Source: Anthoceros angustus (Eukaryota > Streptophyta > Anthocerotopsida > Anthocerotales > Anthocerotaceae). Taken from it: a stretch of 64,000 bases of DNA. The stretch covers positions 310,001 through 374,000 of the forward strand of contig MU008191.1 in the NCBI GenBank assembly GCA_010909165.1, in the 5' to 3' direction. This document shows, one piece after another, positions 47,211 to 61,740 of this stretch (position 1 is the stretch's first letter; each line of letters opens with the position of its first letter). Under the pieces are notes generated by a model. It had not been told where the DNA came from. It saw nothing but the letters and a program-made list of their open reading frames with translations, and ran no database searches. The translations under genes were made by a program, and so were the position numbers.

Positions 47211-50200
47211 CTACGAGTACTGATTATGCTTTAGATGAATTTCCGCCCAAGGAGAAACTGGCAACAAAATGGAGTCTTTCTTGGGTCCTTTCACCGCTCC
47301 TGGGGGTTCGCTGACATCGCCAACAACCTCCAGCATGACGCAAGCCTTGGCCACACAAGCCGCAACGGGGACATCAACCACCTGAACAAGAATGGTCACC
47401 TGCTTACTCGTAGGATCCACATCTGGCAGGAGTTCTGTAGAGTCTCGTGTTATATCCCAGAATCCATTTCCCCTATTGTCGAGAAAGGTGAATTTTGGGG
47501 AACTGTTTTCCAACGCGAGCTGCACCCACAGCCTGGTCCTGGGGGTGGTGCTCATGTTCCTGAGTACGACATTCAATTGAATGCCCAGTGGCAGACCACC
47601 TACTATTTGCAGTGGATTTTCGCACGTGCTGTTTGGAGCTCTGATCTCTGCCTGCATTTCCCTGATAGTGCCTACATCGCCATAACCAGATATAACCAGC
47701 CTAGGCCAGTGGGACAGAGCAAAATTTCTGCCAGCATTCCTCAGCCTGGATAAGTATGAGACAGGATCGGCAGCAGTTTCTGCCACGAGCTCTTGCAATA
47801 TTCTAAAGGGCGATGCCTCTTCAGAACCGTACTGTCCCCGTCTGTCTGCATTAGCAACTGCTGAGCAAATATGATCCTTGAGAGTTGTCCAAGCGTCTGG
47901 AGCGGCAAGGACAGACAGTGACGCTTGCTTCCAAATCAGGACAAGAAAATCAAGCTCTTGCAAGAACTGTTCAATCCGTGGTTGGAGACCGATAAAACAG
48001 TGTTGCATCCGTCTAACTCGTGTCTCCAGCTTTTGGCAAAGCAGCTGCAGAGAGGTACCTTTCAGAGAGCTGGCGCCCTTCACAGTAAGACCAGCACGAA
48101 ACTGGGCAACCAAGGATATACAGTCCACATACAGCATTGTAAACTTGGCTGCCTCATTCCCGTCATAAGTTCTGCTTGCAATACCTTGCAAGTCCTGCCT
48201 ACAGACACTGTTACCAGAGTAGTCAGAATAACTCCTGAATGAACGACGTAGATCCAGACACCCCAATACAAATACTGCTGGTGAAACAACAGAAGTCTTA
48301 CCGGATGATTCTTAGGGACTCACGCAGCCCTTTGGATTCCAACAATGACAGGGACTTGGTTGCAGTTTCCACAACGCAAGAAACAGCATCAAACATGTGT
48401 GGTACTCTGAGATCTCCTCTAGGTTCCCCACTTCCATTGTCTTTGCTGCACAGAGATGCTCCTTTGACATCACCTTGTGGAGTTTGTATCCCCTCTTCTG
48501 CTTGCAATACTGAAGAACTGCCACGACTTTTAACCAATGCGTCCTCCCCAGGCATCCAAGTTACTTGTTTTGCATTACACCCGACTGAATGGATTTCAGG
48601 GAGCATTAATCCTTCCAGCAACTGATGGTTGTAGTTTCTAGCATACATGAGCAGGTTGGCTGGGACGATGGACAACACCGTAGAGGTCTCTTTTGAAGCA
48701 CCAATCAACAGCGCCAAAATTGCAGCAAAACGAGGTTCATCCAGGCCCACCTCACCATACAAGAATGTTTTCATCTAAAAAAGGATGACCACACGGATAA
48801 GCACTGAAACAAAATGAAACTGTCGGGTGCTGATGCACATCGGAAAGGAAAGATAAATTTCCTGATTTTTCCTGTTGCATAAAGAAATTCATGACCAACC
48901 TCATGGACAAGATCATCGGCAATGGACTCTGTTTGACTTCCATGTGCTGACCCGAACCTTGCAAGTGCTTGCACAACACTAGTCACGTCCTGCCGTTCCC
49001 ACAATGAATCAGGTTGAATCATCCTTCGCAGTTAGCTAGGAGAAACACAAATCAGAATTGATCCTTACTTCAGGATGTTGCTCCAAGCTGGCTAACAGCT
49101 TTTGGACAGTCGTGTGATAAGTTGGAATACTTGGGAGTCTGATCGCAGATAGCAAGTTGTGTACAGCCTTTCGCATCCCGGCATTTGAGTCTTCTAGAAC
49201 ACTGAGAAACTGTGACAAGTGAGCCATGCTAACGTGAACAAAGCCAGCTCCTGGAAACATTGGCCTCAAATTGAACGCCAGGGGCCACAGCAACCAAATT
49301 GGAAACAGGGAGTCTACCATGTGTAAATGATTTTCCTGGACCACAAGTTGATCTGCATGGGCCAAACCCAGAAATGCATCCATTGTTTGCATCCGCACAT
49401 TTGCTGCATGGTCATTCAGCATATCCACCAGAAGATCAACTGCGCCTTTTGACATTTTTTTGGAAATGATGCTCAACTTGGCCAGCGCCTCAACCGCTGC
49501 TGCCCGTACCTGGAATTGATCAGTTAATAATCAAATGTCTCCGCAACATTTGTATCCCAGTTGTGCTGGCAGATGATTGCGTAAACCAAGCAACGTCACA
49601 GTGCAAGAAGCTCACCTCGTAGTACTCATCCTCAAGTCCATGTACAAAAGCTCCTGCAGCACTGCTGTGAAACTGGACGCTGGCAGATTCAGACTTCGAA
49701 ATGTCAGATTCATGAACTGCCTGTGGTGTTCCAGATGCATCCTTTGAAAGAACGACCCTTTTGGTCAATGTCTGAAGCAGCACTGCTTCACTGACGAATT
49801 TCATGTTGCCTAATGTCTGGCACGCCACCTGCCTTACTCTGAAGCTCATATCAGTAAGCCTCTTGCAAACCTGCAAATGAACATAACTGGAAGCAACCAA
49901 GTTACTCTCAGCTGCAATAATTGAAACAAGTTGCACACACAGCTCAGCCACTGGATGAAACCAAATCCGGAAATTTATGCCTGACCTGAATAAAAGGATC
50001 GTCCATTTGATGAGTCTGGCACCCATCTTTTATGCACGAGTTGAGATGTGTTACCCACTGCCCAACCTGCACAGAAGACCCAGCAAAGGAAATGCTTCAA
50101 TACGAGCCCTTAGTGGTTTAGAGGACAAAGCCCCTCGAAATTCTCTCACCAGCTCAATGGCTGCAACACGAACTGTTTCGAACGTGTCATCAAGCAGCTC

Positions 50201-51130
50201 CACTGCTCGCTCATAACAGCCCCTGGTCAACTTCCATCCCTTTGAGCTGATTAATATCATGGCCCGCAAAGCAGCTTCCCTTACACCCGAATGAGGATCA
50301 TCAGTATATTCCTCCAAAGCACGAGCCAGCTGATACCCATAACCATGATCAGTCCCATCAGAGGCAGATTCTGCAGAGACCTGTGAATCCTTGACACTTT
50401 CAGCAAGCAGTCGAATCGCCCACAAGCGCAACCTTGGATTCGTGCTTCCCAGCTGCAAATTCACATGTGGTGCGATGGCTTCCCAGCTCAATGAAGAAGT
50501 TCCGATTGCAAGATGGTGCAAAGAGCGGAGAATTTGCAGCTTGACAATGTCTGCAATCTGGCCATGTCTAGTGGACAGGTACTTCAGCAGAACACTAGTG
50601 ATGTCTTCCAACATTGGAAGGTGTAAGTTCGTGTCATCCCTTTCCAATTCCTCAGTGTTGTGATTGAGGTCAATACCTTCCATATCCATCTCCGAACACC
50701 TGTCCTTGTTCAAATCTATCTCCTCAGTCTTCCGACATACATACCCTCCAGAACTAGCGGCACTTCCCAGTCCCGTAAATCCTCTAAGGCCACATCCAGG
50801 ATCTCCAGCTTGCTTCTCCAGGGCTGTGAGCTCACCATGGTGTTCGTTCTTACAGTCTGTAGAATGGTTAGCAGCTGTAGTAGCCAGTAAGGACAGACCG
50901 AAGACAATCTTCTCTAATACATAACTATTTTCCTCTTGCCACAGTTGCCTGATGAATACACCATGGATGAGCTTCACTGCCTCGCTATCGGGCTCCAGGG
51001 AGCCGATCTGTGCAATGATACACTGGACTGCCTCAGACCTAACCCAGACGTCACGATCGCATAGTCTGATCGCATGCTCACGGACCACTGCACTGGTCCT
51101 TGTCTGCGGTAGGGCTTGGACAAGCTCCAT
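47211..51130 (-). CDS. Integrator complex subunit 4 / SIEL-like HEAT-repeat protein
   Basis: Exons: 50150-51130, 49986-50066, 49616-49870, 49318-49509, 49069-49209, 48900-48989, 48302-48774 and 47211-48234; about 1078 residues. INTS4 is a scaffold of the Integrator cleavage module (snRNA 3' processing); the Arabidopsis homologue SIEL also binds SHORT-ROOT and helps its movement. HEAT/ARM repeats are visible throughout (DVWVRSEAVQCI, SGVREAALRAMILIS, ETVRVAAIEL, FRVRQVACQTLGNM). The signature AAGAFVHGLEDEYYEVRAAAVEAL spans exons 3/4, and VRRMQHCFIGL plus a beta-rich C-terminal domain follow. The acceptor of the last exon is uncertain (48234 or 48198). An in-frame TAA lies upstream of the chosen ATG 51130, after a potential ATG at about 51241, so the true N-terminus is open. 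Confidence 0.85.
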
Positions 51131-51243
51131 TGCTCTTCTTCCCTTTGTGATCAAGCCATTTTGCACTTCCGTTGGGGCTGAGCATTAGGCGCTTATTCGC
51201 TCAGACTCCACTTTATCCACTCCCGCCGACAAAGTGCTCATTA

Positions 51244-52441
51244 AACCCGGACAGGATTTGACAGGTTTAGGCACCTCACGTGGAGAACAGGTCTCAAACC
51301 CCGAACTGTTACCTCGACTGAGAGACGGGAAACATAAAGATATGTATAACGACTTTCATTCCAGGGAAACACTCGCTTAATTAAATAATCGACAAAACGA
51401 TTACAAGCAGTGGCCAAAGGCCAGCCCCGCAAAAAATTCTAGGTAGTGCGAGTGGCACTATTGACAAGTTGCATCTAAAGCTTCCCCAACTTTCTATCAA
51501 TTAACCAATTATTTATTATTTATTATCAAGGGCTGTAAGGGTCTTTTCCCATGTCCACCTTGCCTTCCCCCTTGGCCTTTGGAAATAGATCTACTCAACA
51601 TTGTCGTCACAAAAGCTGGAAATCCAAAAAAAAAGATAGGACGAAATAGTGTAAGAAGCAGCCATCCTGTAGTCCTGGAGGGGATGAGCTTGCCTTCAAT
51701 GACTTGTCGAATGGCTTTTGCTCAAACGGATCCTGTCACATTGCACTCGCTCAAGATAGGGAGACTTAAGGAAGATCTTGCCACCCGACAGCGGAATGCC
51801 ATATAGTGTCTTCCATGGGGAGAAGTACCTTAGTAATGAAAAATTTCCAATATTTAGTGGGGTTTTTATTCTCCTATTGTCCTTTGCTTCAATTGAGGAA
51901 TTATGTTCTTGATCTGCCTTTCTTATTAAGATATGTCGCTCTTGAGCGAGACCTCCATCATGTACTATATTTTTATCTATCTGTTTTGAGGATTTATGCC
52001 AGAGCTGAAGTTGTCCAAGGCTTGGCAACGCCACAAAATATAAGGAATAATGCCGAGCCAACGATTCATTTTACACACCAAATCCTAAGAAACGACAACG
52101 TGCACAAGCTGCGGATTTAGCTGCTGCTGAAAACGGGCAGAAAAGTTGTGCACTCAAGGATTACTTCTAAATTGCATTGCAGTCTAGTTCTTGAACGCTT
52201 CGTGTGTCACTCCATAATTCTTTCAAGAGTCTTGAAGTCTTCGCTTAACATTGAAACGCCCCTTTCCTCTGTTTCCAAAAGACTGATTTTCTTTATGCAT
52301 TATCCTTGGGGTTGTTGATTTGAAGAACTCAGATAGTTCGCAGATCGTCTTTGCACCTATTGTAGTCAATGTTTATTCACCAACGTTGCGCTTCGCCCAA
52401 GGTATAGAAGGGGAGCAGGGGGTGGGTATATACTCCATAAA
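51244..52441. other. INTS4 upstream region and start of second AT island
   Basis: 1.2 kb. A 121-codon minus-strand frame (51696-52061) and a 75-codon plus-strand frame overlap it; neither shows a domain I can name. They may be remains of a retroelement. Confidence 0.4.
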
Positions 52442-53458
52442 TTATGAATCTCTATTTTTTCCTAAAAATGAAAATACAATTTGAAGAGCTTGATTGAATG
52501 TTTGTTTAGCTAAAAAACCTTTGGCCCGAAGTTTATTCTTCAATTCAATGTGCAATCCATTATAATATGTATTGATTAATTTGTATTCTGATATATTCTT
52601 ACAATGTGGTACTATCTCAAGGAAAAGCGACGTATATTCTTTCAAATTTCCATTATGCCTCAAATTTGTAAGAACAGTCAAGGGATAAAAAGCTAGAAGG
52701 ATTGAGTGTTTGAAAACTTGCCAATCCATACCATCTATAGGTGTTAGTGTCGTCACATTGGACCACCATAGAAGTGTCTCACCTACTAAATAGTTGTGTA
52801 TGAATCTCACATATAACTCCTCCTTCAAACCTCTTGCTTCAAAATATTCCTCCATGTGAACAAACCATGCCATCATACTTTTAGGATTACTATCCATAGT
52901 ACATATACACATGGGGGGTTTAGACAGTTTTATACATTCATTATCCCAAGATGTGCGATTAAAGTTTACCAAAACCTCATTACATTCATGTTTGCGTCTC
53001 TTGATCGTCCACGTATTGGTCTTGGAATAATAAGTTGAGAATATCATATTAGACTCCTCCACAATAAGCAATTCAAGCGAGTCATCCTCTAGTTTTATGA
53101 GGTTCCAATACGGTTTAGGCTCATAGAGATGAATTGGTGGTATATACCACCATTCTTTAGTATTGGGATTAAAAAGCACAAACTCAGTAAGTGCTGAGTT
53201 ATGGTTTCTCCAGCGGATGCATATAAAGTCACTCACCGTAATATATTCACGTAATTTCGCATTTGAGCTGTCAATAAATTTTGGAGGTAGGTAGCTCATA
53301 TCTATAGGCACATAAGTTGTAATTTTCTCTCCATATCTTCCTTCTTTTCGATGTTTCCGACATAGTGACGTACCATCAAGATTGAAATTCCATTCATATG
53401 GCCCATATTTAATAGTACCATAATAATTATTAACATCCCGTTGTCTTGAACACGACAT
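52442..53458 (-). CDS. Chimeric ORF: F-box-associated-like segment plus Ty3-type retrotransposon gag
   Basis: About 338 residues from ATG 53458; the frame is open to 53476 and a TAG acceptor at about 53468 allows an upstream exon. Residues about 65-160 look like an F-box-associated/kelch-type segment (EFVLFNPNTKEWWYIPP, YYSKTNTWTI). From about residue 178 on it is a Retrotrans_gag-like domain (SKPPMC, MMAWFVHMEEYFEARG, GETLLWWSN, WQVFKHSILLAFYP, LKEYTSLFLEIVPHCKN, YYNGLHIELKNKL), as in Ty3-type elements. No zinc knuckle, protease or polymerase follows; the frame stops at 52442. No F-box is seen. It may be a host gene segment caught by a retrotransposon, a chance fusion of two fragments, or a domesticated fusion gene. 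AT-rich codon use. Confidence 0.6.
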   Translation of the reverse strand: MSCSRQRDVNNYYGTIKYGPYEWNFNLDGTSLCRKHRKEGRYGEKITTYVPIDMSYLPPKFIDSSNAKLREYITVSDFICIRWRNHNSALTEFVLFNPNTKEWWYIPPIHLYEPKPYWNLIKLEDDSLELLIVEESNMIFSTYYSKTNTWTIKRRKHECNEVLVNFNRTSWDNECIKLSKPPMCICTMDSNPKSMMAWFVHMEEYFEARGLKEELYVRFIHNYLVGETLLWWSNVTTLTPIDGMDWQVFKHSILLAFYPLTVLTNLRHNGNLKEYTSLFLEIVPHCKNISEYKLINTYYNGLHIELKNKLRAKGFLAKQTFNQALQIVFSFLGKNRDS

Positions 53459-53669
53459 TTCCAAACCTACATCCACGTAAAATGTAAAAAATTATTAAAA
53501 ATATAATAATTAATGGAAACTGATGCTTAACAATAAATCAATCTAAATTGAAATCAACTCCCATTGTAAACAGATATTTTTAATATTTTAATAATAAAAA
53601 TTCACCATAAATCACTCAGCTTGAATCATATTTTATCACTAGTATACTTAGCTCAAATAGGTAGGAAAT

Positions 53670-53690
53670 GATATATATATATATATATAT
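53670..53690. repeat. (TA)n microsatellite
   Basis: About ten TA units in AT-rich sequence upstream of the gag chimera. Confidence 0.9.
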
Positions 53691-53704
53691 AGTCTTAAAG
53701 TCTT

Positions 53705-53850
53705 CAAGAGCTAATCTCAATTCTAATCAGCGATCTAATCCCAATTCTAATCAGCAGATTACCGACATACATAGCCTTAAGATCAAGAGCTAATCCCAAT
53801 TCTAATCAACAGATTACCGACATATATAGCCTTACTATCAAGAGTTAATC
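53705..53850. repeat. 55-bp tandem repeat, about 2.7 copies
   Basis: Unit contains CAAGAGCTAATCCCAATTC followed by TAATCAACAGATTACCGACA and TATAGCCTTA; copies begin near 53705, 53785 and 53840 with the middle part duplicated internally. Confidence 0.75.
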
Positions 53851-55302
53851 CGATTAAAATCAGGAAGAATTCGAAGAGGAAGGAGATAATTTATTATACT
53901 ATTAATTAAAAATAAATTATAACCTTACAACTAATTTTCTTAAAAAATCTTATGGAGATTATTTTTTAGATTAATACGTTAGATCATTTACCTATTAGAT
54001 TCTTTTTGCGTTCGGGTCTAGTCTAACCATTAGCCTCTTTATTTTTTACTTGCCAATGTAGCTCTAATGTTGACCAAGAAAGAGTACAATTGGCCCGTGT
54101 ATTACAACTCATAATGCCTTAGGGATTTTATTTTTGCAAAAGTATATGGCCTAGGCCTAGAGGGAGCGATGGTATGCCATAAGAACACGTCGTTGGTCAG
54201 AGCACCAAGCAATCAAGTTTTGGTAGGGGACGTGCTGCTCAAAAACCCTTCTTGTTACCCGTCCTTAAACAGCTTATCCTAAATAGTACGGGTTATTCTA
54301 AATTGTAGAACAGGTTATCCTAAATAATCTAAGTCGGGTCTGTATAGGGGATGGAGACGGACTACCTCTTCATGCCACTTACATTGGATGCTTGGCAAAG
54401 TACTTGGATATATTTATTATCCGGAAGGGAAGGCACGATGTAGGCTTATTTTTGTGCGGTCTATGGACAATGAGCGGCTATCTAGCACAATTGAGCCCAC
54501 CTACCACATGACAATCGGCTATTTATCAAGAATATGCAACAGAATTGTGTATAAAATTCTGCACCAAGGGTCGATTGTATGCTCCGACAGTGGGTGTGTT
54601 CATTGGAACCGACCAGGCCTTTTGGCTCTCCACCTGCGTGGGTGGCCCTTGGCCTTTGATCTGTTGAGGCCTGGAGGAGCAGATGCTCGAATATCCAACA
54701 GCGTTTGTGTAACCTGGACAAGTTTTTTGGGGATTGCATGATAGGCGTCCCGACATCGCCGATTGTTCAGTCTCCCTGAACAAGGCGAGCACAGAAGTGG
54801 TCATGGACCACCGCTTGGAACCAGTGTACGCATGTGGTAATTCTCGATACGAGCAGCATGATGATACATCTTGATACCCTAGCCGATGTCCACGGCCCTG
54901 GCCCTGCCAAAATCCCTCAAGGGTTTCTTGCTGCAACCGGTGCATGTGCAGCCAGAGATGGCCTAGTTCTTGCCTGCTCGGTGGCCAACAACTGGCCATG
55001 TTGGTTATGTATCACATGAAGCCTGTTGGTGATGAGGAGGAACACTTGTAAGCCTGCGGCAAGCGTTTACTGGCCTGGATTGAGTAACATATATCCTGCG
55101 ATGTCCACGTAAGCGCCATCCATACGATTGCGGTGGCCACAAATTCACACTTCCATTTCACGAGATGGCCAAGTGTTATCTGGGCGGTATTGAGGCGGGT
55201 TTGTCGGGTCAGATTTTGGATGGATCGTTGAGAGCGGGCTGGGCTGTGTGTTGGATTAGCTGGGCGTTCATTCCTTACCTTCTGCTGGCATCGGTGAGAG
55301 CG

Positions 55303-58352
<3,050 letters not shown>

Positions 58353-59082
58353 CATAGGTTGTAATTCACTGCAATCAGTGAGCCTCATTCGGACAATTCT
58401 TATCTCTCAATTCTTACTCAAGCACTTGCAAGGCAAACCTCGTTAGCTGGGCACGGGGATTATTACCTACCTACTTGCACCGGAGCCTCCGGCGGGTGCA
58501 TTCTGCCCAGAATCGCAAGGGTACAGTAAAACGGTAACAGTGTGTGGAACCTAGTGCATCTTTAGACCTCGAACCGGGGTGAGCCGAATGGATTGGAACA
58601 ATGCTCTTCCCTACCTACAAAATGTACGGCGGGTGAAGCAAGTCTGCCGATCAGAAGAATGCCTTCAGGAGGCCTGTGCTTTGTGACATACTGGCGGTCT
58701 TACTTTAACTCATGGGGCTAGTCCATGCTGCCCTGCAGGGATCCGTGTAGATAGTCAGCGAATTCATGAAATTCCTTGGTGAACAGTATGGTGCGATGGT
58801 TGTAAAGCTGCACTCTCCATAGCCCTGAATGGATTCCATGCCTCGAACATGCAAGACGTTGGAAATGCCACAAATCCGTTAGGGCCATGCCTTTCATTTC
58901 CCCAAGCATCTTCGCAATTAAATATTCAGCAATAACTTGAGTATTGTCCAAAGGGCGATTAAACAAATGGCGTCTAAATGAGACGCTGTCTTCCCCGAGC
59001 AGCGCGTGAAGGCGCTGCGGGCGAGGCGACAGACGGGGCGATGGTGAGGCAATCCGGAGGCTTGTAGAGGCCGGTCGACCAA
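58353..59082. other. NTRC-CCR4 intergenic region
   Basis: 0.73 kb; NTRC 3' UTR and promoter of the CCR4-like gene. No gene or clear motif recognised. Confidence 0.45.
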
Positions 59083-60285
59083 ATGCTCAGCAATCCAAGG
59101 ATTTCCGCATCGGCAGGCGGCTGCTTACTGCGCCCGGTTCTTGGATCATTATTGCAGCGGTTGTACTGTGGTGTGGCTGCCACAATGGCGGCTACCGTGC
59201 CGACATGGAGGCCGAATTTTGTGTCAGTGGAGCGGGGAGGCGTGCCTTGGGAGGAGGCATGCGAGGAGCCAGGCACGAGCATCAGGATCGTTTCCTACAA
59301 CATTCTGGCCCAGGCTTATGTGAAGAGCGCCACGTTCCCGCACTCTCCTTCCGGCTGTCTCAGGTGGAAGGCTCGGTCCCGAGCGGTGCTGTCTAGGTTG
59401 CTGTCGTTCGATGCGGATTTTCTTTGCCTGCAGGAGTTGGACGAGTTTGAGAGCTTCTACAGGCAGCCTATGAGCAGGCAGGGATACGATAGCGTGTATT
59501 TGAAGCGTGGCGGGAGGAAGCGAGATGGATGTGGGATTTTCTTCAGGCGGTCTAGGTTTGAGTTGCTGGACAGGCAGGAGATTGACTATAACCGCCTTGT
59601 GCCAAACTCATCCGCTCAGGATTCCAGCGGATCCGAGGAGGATGAACTGTCGATGGAGAAGCTGGCAAACCCTAATGATCCGCGGGTCAGGTTGAAGCGT
59701 GACTGTGTTGGCATCATGGCTGCCTTCAGGTTTGTGGATGGCCCGCAGCATGTGCTACTCATAGCGAACACGCATCTGTACTGGGACCCGGCATGGGCCG
59801 ACGTGAAGCTGGCACAGGCGAAGTATTTGCTGTCATGCCTGGCAGAGTACCAGCAGACATTGTCGGAGAGATTCAAGGCTGCTCCGCTTGTCCTGGTGAC
59901 TGGAGATTTCAACTCTCAGCCTGGGGACGAGGTTTATTTGTTCCTCATTAGTGCCACCTCTAGCAACCACAAGGGGTCTGTTCAGATATCCTCCAGAGAC
60001 CAGACAGGTGATGAGTCGGTTCCCAAGGATTCTGAGCCATCTCCAGTCCAGCTGCGTAGCCTGTACGCTCAAGCTCGCGGGGAGCCTCCCTTCACAAATG
60101 TTTCCCCTGGTTTCACTGGCACGCTAGACTACATTCTGTTCAGCCCAAGCGAGCTGCTCAATCCCAAGTCTTTCTTGGAGCTACCGGACTCGGAGTCAGC
60201 TTCTGAGCTTGTTGGAGGACTCCCTAATCACTTTCATCCCAGCGACCATCTGCCTCTAGGTGCGGACTTTGTCATCCGTCATTGA
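59083..60285 (+). CDS. CCR4-type endonuclease/exonuclease/phosphatase protein
   Basis: Single exon, 400 residues. Closest by block pattern to Arabidopsis CCR4 homologue 4 (At1g31500, HESPERIN), a deadenylase-type Mg-dependent nuclease. EEP-fold active-site blocks are RIVSYNILAQAYVKS (Asn), LCLQELDEFESFY (Glu), DGCGIFFRR, IANTHLYWDP (His), VTGDFNSQPGDEVY (Asp/Asn), FTGTLDYILFS (Asp) and HFHPSDHLPLGADF (catalytic Asp-His). All catalytic residues are present. The N-terminal 35 residues, rich in Arg, Leu and Ser before a second Met, could be an organelle-targeting peptide. An acidic insert (about 185-200) follows the substrate-side strand. No LRR domain, as usual for plant members. It may act on mRNA poly(A) tails or on nucleotides; that is not decidable here. 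Confidence 0.9.
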   Translation: MLSNPRISASAGGCLLRPVLGSLLQRLYCGVAATMAATVPTWRPNFVSVERGGVPWEEACEEPGTSIRIVSYNILAQAYVKSATFPHSPSGCLRWKARSRAVLSRLLSFDADFLCLQELDEFESFYRQPMSRQGYDSVYLKRGGRKRDGCGIFFRRSRFELLDRQEIDYNRLVPNSSAQDSSGSEEDELSMEKLANPNDPRVRLKRDCVGIMAAFRFVDGPQHVLLIANTHLYWDPAWADVKLAQAKYLLSCLAEYQQTLSERFKAAPLVLVTGDFNSQPGDEVYLFLISATSSNHKGSVQISSRDQTGDESVPKDSEPSPVQLRSLYAQARGEPPFTNVSPGFTGTLDYILFSPSELLNPKSFLELPDSESASELVGGLPNHFHPSDHLPLGADFVIRH

Positions 60286-61030
60286 CTGTATGGAAGGCAC
60301 GTCTGGACATCACAGCGCGGGCTGGGCGGTTCAGTCACGGTGAAGCAGAGTGTTTTGGCAGCTCCTTAGGCACTCGCATCCATGGTGCCCACTTTGCCGA
60401 AACCCTTTGAACTGTATGCCGATCAAATTTTCAGTGCAATATGCAAGCGTGGAGCGCACACATCACTCCCGATTGAGTGCCGAAGAATCCCTCGTTGCAA
60501 GCAAGCAGGTAATGTCACAGCGCGGTCCCGTCCAAATAAAAGTCGTGTCCACTCCAACCGGTAACCGCCGGCCATCGCCTGCTTGAAAAATTAGGTGTAT
60601 AAAACTGAAGGTAGGTGTGATTGAAACCAATCCCACTCTGGGTCTAAATGGCATGAGGGTGGCCTTTAATCCCTAAAGAACGAACCTACTCAAATCTCAA
60701 ATTGAGTGGTTGTCGGTGCGTTCTGGGTGTGGGATTTTTTCAAAATCAATTTTTCAATCTCTCACCTTTGAGCATATGTGCCTGCCTGGCATAAAGCGGA
60801 AAACGTGGATTTTTAGAGCGAAAAAAACGGACATCATCTCCATGGAGGCGAGATTCCTGAAAGATGCCTCTACTTTATGGCAATTATGCCTCTACTTTAT
60901 GCTTTGCCTGTATATTACAAGAATGAGTGCAGTTTAGAACAATGCCAAAGAATTGGGTAATGATATTTGGATGCCAAAGACTAGGCATTGTTATGTAACT
61001 CACCGTCATGTTCAATGCGGGACGGGACTG

Positions 61031-61210
61031 GAATGGAAAAACCCGGTGAAAGAGATCCACCATCTTCCGTGTGGCCCCAAAAATCTTGATAATATCCCAA
61101 GGAAAGAGGCCGAAGGTCGAAGATGGAAAAACCTGGTGAAACAGATCCAACATCTTCTGCGTGGCCCCAAAAATCTTGATAGCATCTCGGAGGAAGAGGC
61201 CAAAGGTAGG
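61031..61210. repeat. 90-bp tandem duplication
   Basis: Two copies share GATGGAAAAACC.GGTGAAA and GTGGCCCCAAAAATCTTGAT, with an offset of exactly 90 bp and about 85 percent identity by eye. Confidence 0.85.
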
Positions 61211-61266
61211 GGTGTGCCGTAGAAGACTTCTCGCCACCACGGCAAACCACCCTGGTCCCCCCACCC

Positions 61267-61371
61267 CAAGTTCCCCTTGGCAGCCTCATTCCAATCCCAC
61301 TACAAGTTCCCTGGGGCGGCCTCATTCCAATCCCACAACAAGTTTCCCTTGGCAACCTCATTCCAATCCTA
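61267..61371. repeat. 36-bp tandem repeat x3
   Basis: Unit with CAAGTTCCC.TTGG then GCCTCATTCCAATCC; starts at 61267, 61303 and 61339. Confidence 0.9.
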
Positions 61372-61740
61372 TGAGGGCATGTGTTATTGTTGTTTGCATC
61401 CTAAGTTCACCTATCCATTCTTTAAGAGTTGATATTGTATTCAACTAATTGGAATCACTAGGGAGAAGAAAAAGGATAGGTGTTATGATAGTATTATTCG
61501 GATAACCATATATATATGTGGTACTTTAGTGAATTAATGATCATCTTTATTGAATTAATAACATGCATAGAACAAGATTGACATGTAGTTAATGATGTGT
61601 TTACTTGTTCTTTGGCCCTATTTATAACTTTATGTATCATCGTCAAATTGCACCACACCTATCCTATTCTAGATTTCACTGATTAGTTATCGATCAGATT
61701 AATAGCAAGCAAAAATGTAACACATAGGGTGATACTATTC

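Larger units (their letters stand above)
53459..55302. other. AT-rich repeats and NTRC upstream region
   Basis: 1.8 kb. The part to about 54350 is AT-rich and holds a (TA)n run (53670-53690), a 55-bp tandem repeat (53705-53850) and small TTATCCTAAAT repeats (54290-54330). From about 54400 composition returns to normal. Open frames at 54388-54741 and 54526-54999 have no recognisable family. Confidence 0.45.
60286..61740. other. CCR4-DUF26 intergenic region with minisatellites
   Basis: 1.45 kb. It contains a 90-bp tandem duplication (61031-61210) and a 36-bp repeat x3 (61267-61371); from about 61440 the sequence becomes AT-rich. No convincing gene. Confidence 0.5.

Noticed and set aside
49020-49068. 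A 33- or 45-nt intron in INTS4
   Set aside because: Too short for this genome and leads to stops; an 79-nt intron ending at 48990 keeps the frame and fits the family.
51696-52061. Minus-strand frame as a retroelement polymerase fragment
   Set aside because: I could not find any reverse transcriptase or integrase motif.
54388-54999. Open frames upstream of NTRC
   Set aside because: No conserved motif, conflicting strands, and no splice pattern linking them to NTRC.
61267-61371. CRISPR-like array
   Set aside because: The 36-bp units are contiguous without spacers, in a eukaryotic genome; it is a minisatellite.
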